Part shown: positions 1 through 6,455 of the stretch, piece by piece
Layout of the letters: each line of letters begins with the position of its first letter
Position numbering within the stretch: the first letter of the stretch is position 1
Assembly (NCBI GenBank): GCA_000482145.1
Contig: AUXH01000458.1
Span: 1-15,665, forward strand
DNA length: 15,665 nt
Reading direction: 5' to 3'
From: Strigomonas culicis
Taxonomy: Eukaryota; Euglenozoa; Kinetoplastea; Trypanosomatida; Trypanosomatidae
The notes under the pieces: model-generated
Database searches by the model: none
The model's input: only the letters and a program-made list of their open reading frames with translations
What the model was told of the DNA's origin: nothing
Position numbers and translations under genes: made by a program

Positions 1-1053
1 CTCCTCGTAGAAGGCGCCGGTGTTCGCGTGGGGGTTCGAGTGCCACGCCGCCGCGGCGCCACCGCTCGCGTTGTTGCTCTGCTGGAGGTAGCGCGCCACG
101 TAGAAGTGGCTGAGCCCGCTGCGCTGGAACGTGTTGAAGAGGTCGTTGCCGCTGAGGCACAGCTTACGCAGCCCGGAGGGGTGCTGCATCGCGACGCGCG
201 CCTGCAGCAGCGCGCCGATCGCATCGCCGACGACGGAGGGCAGCCGGTTGTAGCTGATGTCGAGCTCCGTCAGCGTCTTGTTGATGTGCAGTGCCTGAAC
301 GAGCTTGAGCACGCCGGCGCCGCTGATGTCCGTGTCCTTCAGCAGCAGCGACGTCAGCGTCGTGGAGCTGCTGAGGAGCTGCTCGAGCAGGTCCACGGGC
401 CGGTGCGCCACCACCACGTCGGCGCCGTCCTTGTTCGCGCCGGCCGCGTCCGCGCCGTCGACCGCCGCCGCGCCCCCCTCGCCGCCGCTCGCGGCCGCGG
501 ACGGCTCGCCGCCGCCCCCGCCGGGACCCTCCAGCACGCAGCCGCTGAGGTTCAGCACGCGCAGCGACCGGCTGCGCACGCAGCCCTCCAGCACGACGGA
601 GAGGCCGCTCTTGCTAATGCGGTTCGTGTACGGGTCGCTGCGCGCGGAGCCGAGCACGAGCGTCGCGAGCCGCCGGTGCTGCGCGACCGCGACGCCGAGC
701 GCCTGCATGCACGCGCCGGTGACGTCGTTCGCGCCGACGTCGAGGTAGCACAGCCCCGGCAGGTCGCGCAGCAGGTGGGCGACCACCTCCACCCCCGCGT
801 CACGCAGCGTGTTGCCGTGAAGGTCGAGCCGCACGAGCGGCGAGCGGTACAGCAGCGTGCTAAGGCTATTGATCGTGTTGAGGCCGAGCCGCTGGCGCGG
901 CAGCGCGATCTGGCGGTCGAGAAAGCCCTGCTCCACGACGCCGCGGAAGAGCGCGAGGGAGTCCTCGCTCTTCTTCTCGTGGGTGTCGCGCAGCCACGCC
1001 GCGTAGACATCCGTGTACACCTGATCCGCGGTGATGCCCAGGGACTGGAACAT
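1..1053 (-). CDS. Leucine-rich repeat protein, N-terminal part (3' end outside window)
   Basis: Reading down from the ATG at 1053-1051, the frame stays open for 351 codons to the window edge, so the C-terminus is missing. The protein starts MFQSLGITADQV and has a helical leader. From about residue 70 it shows LRR-like units (LVRLDLHGNTLRDAGVEVV at 73-91, LCYLDVGANDVTG at 101-113, LRVLNLSGCVL at 164-174), the ribonuclease-inhibitor type with alternating short strands and helices. A Gly/Ala/Asp-rich low-complexity insert follows at about 176-208, then further LRR units (LTELDISYNRL, LRKLCLSGNDL). Such LRR proteins are scaffolds for protein-protein contact; no catalytic motif, signal peptide or membrane segment is visible, so partner and location are unknown. 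A pyrimidine tract and AG lie about 45 bases upstream of the ATG, supporting the start. The LRR fold is firm; the specific function is not recognised. Confidence 0.85.
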   Translation of the reverse strand, partial: MFQSLGITADQVYTDVYAAWLRDTHEKKSEDSLALFRGVVEQGFLDRQIALPRQRLGLNTINSLSTLLYRSPLVRLDLHGNTLRDAGVEVVAHLLRDLPGLCYLDVGANDVTGACMQALGVAVAQHRRLATLVLGSARSDPYTNRISKSGLSVVLEGCVRSRSLRVLNLSGCVLEGPGGGGGEPSAAASGGEGGAAAVDGADAAGANKDGADVVVAHRPVDLLEQLLSSSTTLTSLLLKDTDISGAGVLKLVQALHINKTLTELDISYNRLPSVVGDAIGALLQARVAMQHPSGLRKLCLSGNDLFNTFQRSGLSHFYVARYLQQSNNASGGAAAAWHSNPHANTGAFYEE

Positions 1054-1097
1054 GGTCGGGAAAGGGAAAAAAAAAACGACTTCGGTCGGTTCTGCTT

Positions 1098-1139
1098 CTA
1101 GTGAACACGTGCGGGGGGGGGAGAGAGAGAGAGAGAGAA
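1098..1139 (-). promoter_or_regulatory. Predicted trans-splice acceptor for the LRR gene
   Basis: On the minus strand a CT-rich tract (plus-strand G run then GA repeat, 1112-1139) is followed by the first AG at 1099-1098, giving a 5' UTR of about 44 bases. This is the normal layout of a trypanosomatid spliced-leader addition site; the use of this exact AG is inferred. Confidence 0.6.
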
Positions 1140-1276
1140 GGTGATCCATCAACAAGAGAAGAGAATCATAGGAAGCACAAACACACCACACAACCGCCTT
1201 CGTATGTTTAGTATTTCTTGTTGGCTTGCTTGTTTTTTGCTGTTGTTGTTGTTGTTTGATTTTTTAATGTGTGCAC

Positions 1277-1300
1277 GTGTGTGTGTGTGTGTGTGTGTGT
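1277..1300. repeat. GT dinucleotide microsatellite
   Basis: Twelve perfect GT units on the plus strand (CA on the transcribed minus-sense strand), in the spacer before the LRR gene. Likely to vary in length between strains. Confidence 0.95.
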
Positions 1301-1432
1301 TTCTTGTTGGCGTAGTTCGACGAGAAAAGGAAACACACCCAACCACACTGACCCTCGTAACCATAAGAAGAACACCAGATGGATAGGTTTATACTGTGAT
1401 AAGAACGAACGCGAAAAGAAAAAAGCGCTCGG

Positions 1433-1933
1433 CTACGCTTCCTCGTCCGCCTGTCGCCGCCGGGCGTCCTCGGCGGCCTGCGCCTTGTCCTTCTCCGACA
1501 GCCCCATCCGCCGCCGCACGTAGCGCTCGTTGGACGTGGGCGTCATGACGATCGTCTGCGTCTTGATGGGCCCGAAGTGGATGTGCGTGTCACTGCGCTG
1601 CGTGGATGGAAGCACCTGCTCTAGCTGCGTGATGTTGTCGCGGTCGGAGAGCCCCACGTCGATGATAGGCGGCAGCGCCAGCTCCGTCGCCGGCAGGTCG
1701 AGGTACGACCGCCGGTCAAGGCGCAGGTGCGGCGGCAGGTTCGGGTTCGCGGGGAAGGTGCCCGGCTCCAGCAGCTGCTTGTACTCGCCCAGCATGACGA
1801 GGTAGGTGCATCGGCTGTACGCCGTGTTGAAGCCCGTGCGCCGCAGCACGAGCCAGAACATGATCGCCGAGACCGCGCCGCTGATGATGGCGAGCGTGAC
1901 AAAGTGGTTGCGGTACTTGACGACGATCTGCAT
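1433..1933 (-). CDS. Single-pass membrane protein, 166 aa, conserved-type hypothetical
   Basis: An ATG at 1933-1931 begins a 166-residue protein ending at a TAG at 1435-1433. The open frame runs further upstream to 2107, but that extension is Ser/His low complexity translated from the CT and CA repeats, and a trans-splice AG at 2001-2000 lies inside it, so the inner ATG is chosen. Residues about 11-30 form one hydrophobic helix (FVTLAIISGAVSAIMFWLVL) flanked by basic residues K6, R8 and R31, R32. The rest is a soluble domain with a Pro/Leu-rich middle (60-90) and a charged helical tail rich in R, K, E and A (about 138-166). With a short basic N-terminus before the helix it could sit in the mitochondrial inner membrane or the ER; sequence alone does not decide. 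I do not recognise the family. Confidence 0.8.
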   Translation of the reverse strand: MQIVVKYRNHFVTLAIISGAVSAIMFWLVLRRTGFNTAYSRCTYLVMLGEYKQLLEPGTFPANPNLPPHLRLDRRSYLDLPATELALPPIIDVGLSDRDNITQLEQVLPSTQRSDTHIHFGPIKTQTIVMTPTSNERYVRRRMGLSEKDKAQAAEDARRRQADEEA

Positions 1934-1999
1934 GGCCGCTCCGACGTCGCTGCGACAGCTAGAGAGAGACCTATGAAAAGAGAGAGGAGGCGGTTCTGA

Positions 2000-2047
2000 C
2001 TGTGCGGAAAGGAGAGCGAAAGAGAGAGAGAGAGAGAGAGAGAGAGA
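2000..2047 (-). promoter_or_regulatory. Predicted trans-splice acceptor for the 166 aa membrane protein
   Basis: A long CT tract on the minus strand (GA repeat 2021-2047 on plus) is followed, with no earlier AG, by CACAG with the AG at 2001-2000. The 5' UTR would be about 66 bases. One of the clearest splice signals in the window. Confidence 0.7.
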
Positions 2048-2068
2048 ACAGTGTGTGTGTGTGTGTGT
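2021..2068. repeat. Adjacent AG and GT microsatellites
   Basis: A run of AG units (2021-2046) is followed by GT units (2051-2068). The AG part doubles as the pyrimidine tract of the splice acceptor on the transcribed strand. Confidence 0.95.
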
Positions 2069-2406
2069 ATACAGCAAGGTCGTCATGGGGAGCGAGGACA
2101 CTGGCACACTGCAGCACCTTTCGCAGACCTCAAAAAAAAAGAAAAAAAAAGAAAAAAAGAAATGAATCTTCTTGCAGATGTTCTTGGTTTTTTTTTTTTT
2201 TTGTGTGTGAAGCTCTTGTGCTCAAGCTACACACACTCTCAACCAGCAACGTCACACGGAAAACGCTCTCCGTGGTGGGTTTTTTTGTTTCCTCTCTCTC
2301 TCTCATGCCGCATGTTCGCCAGCAAATACATCGTTGTGTGTACACATCAGGAAACAGAAAAAAAAAAAAGCTGTTGTTGTTGTTGTTGTTTTTTGTTTGT
2401 ATGTAT

Positions 2407-3564
2407 TCAACTCACCGTCACCTCCCACAGCTCCGCAAGCGTGACACCCTTCCGCAGCTTCTCCACCGCGAGCCCGATCCCCGGCTCGTAGACGGGGTGG
2501 CGGTCCGCGAGCTTCTGGCCTTCGTCCGCGTAGTATGCCGCAAAGGCGTCCCCCGGCGCGCGCTCCAGCACGTCCTGACCGTCGCGCTCCTTCCCCGCGT
2601 TGTTGAAAGCGGCGGTCTCACTGCCGCTCTTCATGGCGGCGCGCAGTGCGGTCGCCGGGCCGTCGCCGCCTGGCAGGCCGTCGAGACCCACGTCGAGCAG
2701 CTCGACCTGCAGCCCCAGCACCGGCTTCGCGGTCCACCCCTTCCACATGCTGCTGATCTCGAGGTACAGCTGCGGCAGCCGCGGCGCCGGCGCCGCCGTG
2801 AAGCCGAGCACAAAGTTGCCCGCATAGGAGGAGGTCTCGACGACGAGCAGCGGCGTGCCGTCCGCGCCGCTCTGCAGGGCGAGCCCCGTTACCTGCATGT
2901 AGGGCACCGAGACGTTGAAGGTGTCGCTCTCGTTCGCGAACCAGACAAAGCGCACGTTCGTGATGACGAGCACGCCGAGGGTGCCCTTGCCCTTACTCAC
3001 GTTCTGGATGTTGTACTCCTTGGACACAACGGTTTCCTGGGGAAGGACCACGACGTTGCCATCCGCGACGGTGGCACTCCGCACGCGCAGCTCTCGGTAC
3101 ACGCGGGTCGTGTCGTAGGCGCGCCAGACGGACTGCACGGCGGTGAACATGCGGTGGCGCTGCTGCCGCTGCCACTCCGCGGCCGAGGGCAGGAGCGAGA
3201 AGAGGAACTGGAAGGTGCTGCTGCCAAACTTGGTGGCGAGCGTCATCGAGTTTTTGCTGCCGCCGGCGCGGTCGCGGCCGGCGTCCGCGGCGCTCTCTCG
3301 CATCGTGACGCTCTGAATGCAATAGTAGCCGATCGAGAGGTTGATGGACTTCTTGCGGTTGTACATCCAGATGAGCCGGAGGTTCGTCACCGTCAGTGTG
3401 CCCTCGAGGCCGCTGTTGCCTTTGCTGTCCTCCACATGGGGGATCACGGCGTAGACCTGTTCGCTGTTGTCCCGCAGCTGCAGCGCGCTCCCGCCCTCGT
3501 CAAAGCGGATCTCGCGGTCCTGCCAGAAGGTGAAAGACTTGCTGATCTTCTTACCCGTGGACAT
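2407..3564 (-). CDS. BBS5: BBS5, Bardet-Biedl syndrome 5 subunit of the BBSome
   Basis: The ATG at 3564-3562 and TGA at 2409-2407 give 385 residues. The whole length follows animal BBS5: the first DM16/PH-like domain at about 12-150 (WQDREIRFD at 14-22, SKGNSG at 47-52, VTNLRLIW at 59-66, SIGYYCI at 77-83, WRAYDTTRVYREL at 147-159), and the second at about 160-288 (LPQE at 174-177, ITNVRFVWFANESDTFNVS at 201-219, FVLGF at 251-255). The conserved tail follows (FAAYYAD at 341-347, IGLAVEKL at 363-370, LWEV at 379-382). In known BBSomes, BBS5 binds phosphoinositides and the complex moves membrane proteins in and out of cilia; here the site would be the flagellum or its base. It is longer than human BBS5 (341 residues as I recall), mostly through a Gly/Ala-rich insert around 290-333. 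The match is strong over both domains and the tail. Confidence 0.95.
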   Translation of the reverse strand: MSTGKKISKSFTFWQDREIRFDEGGSALQLRDNSEQVYAVIPHVEDSKGNSGLEGTLTVTNLRLIWMYNRKKSINLSIGYYCIQSVTMRESAADAGRDRAGGSKNSMTLATKFGSSTFQFLFSLLPSAAEWQRQQRHRMFTAVQSVWRAYDTTRVYRELRVRSATVADGNVVVLPQETVVSKEYNIQNVSKGKGTLGVLVITNVRFVWFANESDTFNVSVPYMQVTGLALQSGADGTPLLVVETSSYAGNFVLGFTAAPAPRLPQLYLEISSMWKGWTAKPVLGLQVELLDVGLDGLPGGDGPATALRAAMKSGSETAAFNNAGKERDGQDVLERAPGDAFAAYYADEGQKLADRHPVYEPGIGLAVEKLRKGVTLAELWEVTVS

Positions 3565-4370
3565 GTTCTATCTTGTGCGCGTGGGTGATACAGGGGAATG
3601 GGAAGAGCGAGAGAGCAGCAGCAGCAGCTGATGGGCGCAGGGTCTCTCGCTTTCTCTCTTCTGTTTTTTTTTAATGAATAAAGGAACAGGTGCAACCGTG
3701 AAAAAGAAAAAAGACTTGGAAAGAAAGAAGAGAGAGGAGGCAAACGGTTAGATAGAAGAGGAAGAGCAAAAAAGATTCAGTTTTTTCCTTGTGGGTGTGT
3801 CGCTTTTGCTTCTACTTTATAGTCACACTTGATTGTCCACATGATCTGGTGCGTGGTGTCGCTTTTTTTTTTTGGCGTTTTTTTGAGGTAATTACTAAGT
3901 GCTAAGAGAAATGAGATAAAAAATAATAATTCCTAATTAATCTTTTTCATATATTTTCTTCTTAATTGAAAAGGAAACGAGCATCGAAAAGGAAAAAAAT
4001 AATTAAGCAATACAAGTGATGTAAACCTATTTTTTTCCTCCAACTTTTGTGAGAGGGGGGAAAGCTATTGCTTGCACAGCCTTTACTTATTTTTCTTTTA
4101 TTACTATTCCTCATTCCCTTCAAGAAAAAAAAGAGAAAAATACTACTATGAAAGGATCGAAATCCTTTTTTTTTTTTGAGAAACAAAATAAGAAAATAAT
4201 TTTTTATGTATATTCTTTTTGTTTAAAGAATTAGTACGTACTCTACACCTTTTTAGATCAGAGAATCCCAACAAGACGGCGTTTTATTATTATTACTATT
4301 ATCATTATGCGTCGTCCTTTATTGTTATTATTATTTATATATGTATCTATCGCTCTGTGTGTTGGGCGGC
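3565..4370. other. AT-rich intergenic region between BBS5 and COX IV
   Basis: About 800 bases with no coding-like frame. Short open frames are homopolymer translations. Near the COX IV stop the plus strand carries many ATT/TTA triplets (4284-4340), that is AAT repeats in the 3' UTR of COX IV. T runs occur at 3862-3873 and 4166-4177. The sequence is far more AT-rich than the neighbouring genes. Confidence 0.7.
3572..3614 (-). promoter_or_regulatory. Predicted trans-splice acceptor for BBS5
   Basis: A minus-strand CT-rich tract (plus 3594-3614) is followed by the first AG at 3573-3572 in CACAAG. The resulting 5' UTR is very short (about 7 bases), so an upstream acceptor near the other pyrimidine-rich stretch (3718-3740) may be used instead. 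Confidence 0.45.
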
Positions 4371-5366
4371 TTAGATCTTGACGGAGAGCTTCTTCCACTC
4401 GCGCATCTGCTTCACGAGCTCGGCGTGGTCTTTGTTGCCAGTGAGCTCGGCGGCGCGCGCGTAGATGTCCAGGATGCGGTCATCGCCGTTGTACTCGTGC
4501 ACGGCGTGGGCCATCTGGGCAAGCTTGTCCAGGTCGCTGCACTTCTTGATCTCCTCCGCCGTGACGGCGCGGGACGGGTCGACGTCGTCCAGCAGCTCCG
4601 TGACGGACTCCTCCAGGTCCTTGTCGAAGCCGCCCGCCTTTGCCTCGCTCGCGTACTCCTTCTTGACGTTCTCGACAATCTGCAGCATCTCCTTCCGCGC
4701 GCTCGCGTCGTTCGCGGCGACGGTCTGGAAGTCGTCGAAGTACACGATGTGGTACTTCTCCGGCAGCCACGCGGTGAGCCGCGCGGAGATCTCGGCGCGG
4801 TCGGCGGGGTGCAGCTCCGTGTTGAGGTTCCAGCGCGTCTTTTCGCGCAGCGAGTTGGGCGAGCCGCCGGGCAGGATGTCGAGGCGATTGTCCTCCGCCA
4901 GCTCGTTCGCGCGGATGCACTTGACGTACTTCATCTCTGCCTGCACGTGCTCCTCATCGAAGATGCGCGCGATGAGCGCGTTCTGCGTCTTCTCGTCGCC
5001 GCTGTTGGACTTGACCAGCTGCTGCGCGCGGGCGACGGTGTTACTCTGCTTCTCCAGGCGGTACTTGATCTCGTTGCCGAACTCCTTGCGGTTGAGGGCG
5101 CTGTTGAGGCGGTCCGCGTCGAAGAGCAGGCACTCGTAGCTGGACGCGAAGTCGATGTGCGGCAGCACGCTCTTCGCGAAGCTGGTCTCCTCCTCCGTCT
5201 TCACCTTGGCGCGCATCCAGCTCGGGGGCTCGCCGGTAAACTTGTAGTTGTGAGAGTCGAGCTCTAGCGCGTGGCCGTACCAGCGGTCGTGGTCGTAGCG
5301 GCGCTGCGCAGTCAGCGCGCTGGTCGCGGCGGCGGCTACGGCGGGCACAGAGCGGCGGGCGAACAT
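4371..5366 (-). CDS. Probable trypanosomatid cytochrome c oxidase subunit IV
   Basis: The ATG at 5366-5364 and TAA at 4373-4371 give 331 residues. The open frame continues upstream to 5624, but that part is low complexity and is cut by a trans-splice AG at 5402-5401, so the inner ATG is used. Residues 1-20 (MFARRSVPAVAAAATSALTA) are a good mitochondrial presequence: basic, rich in Ala, Ser and Thr, without acidic residues. The mature part opens with RRYDHDRWYGHALELDS (22-38), is charged and mostly helical, and has no transmembrane helix. The size and N-terminus fit my memory of trCOIV, a kinetoplastid-specific nuclear subunit of respiratory complex IV with no relation to animal COX4, and the neighbouring PPEF gene fits its remembered genomic position. 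The mitochondrial matrix or inner-membrane location is well supported; the exact subunit rests on memory and could be another kinetoplastid respiratory-complex subunit. Confidence 0.7.
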   Translation of the reverse strand: MFARRSVPAVAAAATSALTAQRRYDHDRWYGHALELDSHNYKFTGEPPSWMRAKVKTEEETSFAKSVLPHIDFASSYECLLFDADRLNSALNRKEFGNEIKYRLEKQSNTVARAQQLVKSNSGDEKTQNALIARIFDEEHVQAEMKYVKCIRANELAEDNRLDILPGGSPNSLREKTRWNLNTELHPADRAEISARLTAWLPEKYHIVYFDDFQTVAANDASARKEMLQIVENVKKEYASEAKAGGFDKDLEESVTELLDDVDPSRAVTAEEIKKCSDLDKLAQMAHAVHEYNGDDRILDIYARAAELTGNKDHAELVKQMREWKKLSVKI

Positions 5367-6455
5367 ACGGGTGTGGGGTTCGTAATAACTCAATGAGAAT
5401 CTGTGGAAGTAAAGATGTGAGAGGGAGGGGGAGAGAGAGTAGATGCGGATAAGCAAAAGTTGCGCTGGAACCACAGTGATGGTAGACACAGACACTGGCA
5501 GAGATGGAGATAAAACAAAAACAGTTGCAATAGCACCCAAATGAGTTCGTATATATGTATATAAGGATAAAAAAGTGGTAACATTGCAAGAACAACACCA
5601 ATACATAATAATAATAACAGACAAACAAACAACAAGAATACAGTTATTATACTATCCAATACAAGCGCAAACAACAAGGGAATTAAGAGAGATATACAAG
5701 CAAATGAGCAAATAAAGGAAAGAAAGAAAAAAATGAAGTAGAACAAAGATGAAAAACAACAATAAGAAGGAGAGTATATAGCTCGAGCCAAACAAGAAAA
5801 AGAGATGTACCTCACAACAAAGGGGAAGAAAGAAAAGAAAATGTAAACGCTTCATCTCCACGTATATATAAAATATATGTACACTTCCTCTTCAGTGTGA
5901 GGAACAGTTCTCACAAACCAAATTGAAAACGAGAAACTCAGAACAATAAAAAAGTAAAACGAATTGTAAGAGAAAAAAAAAACTGACCCAAAAAAAAAAG
6001 TGCGGGGAAGTTATGAATTAAGTTTTCGCTCATCAGATTGGAAAAAAAAAGGCTTACACGCACACAAACCAGTAAAAGTATACGCACGTGAAAAGTTATA
6101 AGAACATAGAATTACTATTCACAAACAAACAAGCAATAAGAATTAAAACATTCCGATCAGATACAGTATTTTTCTTTCTCGTTCTCTTTATTCTCTCTTT
6201 TTTTTTGTATTTTCAATTTAAACCTTCTTTTTCATTTTTCCGTTATCTGCTGGTTTTAAAATAATAATAAAAACGGTATACAGAGTAGCGTTTTAGTATT
6301 TGCATTGTTTTTTTTTTTTCCCTTCGTGTTGTTTGTATAATTCCTCTTTGCTTTGCTTAGTTTTGTTTTGTTGAATTCTATTTTTTTTTTCCGCTCCTCC
6401 GTGTCCCCTCACACACCCGGTCCCTCTGCGGGTGGAGATGGAGACGGGTGAGAGT
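5367..6455. other. Long AT-rich intergenic region, 3' UTR of the phosphatase gene
   Basis: Nearly 1.1 kb without a coding-like frame. Apart from the COX IV splice signal it is A-rich on plus from 5590 to 6150 and T-rich from 6170 to 6400, with no long repeat that I can see. Most of it should be 3' UTR of the PPEF messenger on the minus strand. Long 3' UTRs commonly carry post-transcriptional control elements in trypanosomatids, but none is recognised here. Confidence 0.65.
5401..5439 (-). promoter_or_regulatory. Predicted trans-splice acceptor for COX IV
   Basis: A minus-strand CT tract (plus 5417-5439) leads to CCACAG with its AG at 5402-5401, the first AG after the tract. The 5' UTR would be about 34 bases. 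It falls inside the longer open frame, which is why the start at 5366 is preferred. Confidence 0.7.

Larger units (their letters stand above)
1054..1432. other. Intergenic spacer with GA and GT microsatellites
   Basis: This stretch between the LRR gene and the small membrane protein has no coding-like frame. It holds the splice signal for the LRR gene, a GA repeat (1121-1138), a GT repeat of 12 units (1277-1300), and GTT triplets near 1240-1257. On the minus strand it is 3' UTR of the upstream gene followed by the processing signal. Confidence 0.7.
1934..2406. other. Intergenic spacer, simple-sequence rich
   Basis: This lies between the small membrane protein start and the BBS5 stop. It holds the splice acceptor, an A-rich run (2131-2160), a T run of about 14 (2188-2202), CT repeats near 2290 and GTT triplets (2373-2390). 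No coding-like frame was found on either strand. Confidence 0.7.

Noticed and set aside
28..1101. Plus-strand open frame of 357 codons opposite the LRR gene
   Set aside because: Composition is Arg/Ala/Val-biased, typical of antisense frames; the minus strand encodes clear LRR units in an uninterrupted frame.
1277..1300. GT repeat considered as a functional element
   Set aside because: Ordinary microsatellites of this kind are common in trypanosomatid spacers; nothing else points to function.
2002..3588. Plus-strand open frame of 528 codons over BBS5
   Set aside because: It starts inside AG/GT microsatellites and is otherwise the shadow of BBS5, which is unambiguous on minus.
5367..5624. N-terminal extension of the COX IV frame by 86 codons
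   Set aside because: It is low-complexity translation of AT-rich DNA and contains the predicted trans-splice AG at 5402-5401; the start at 5366 gives a proper mitochondrial presequence.
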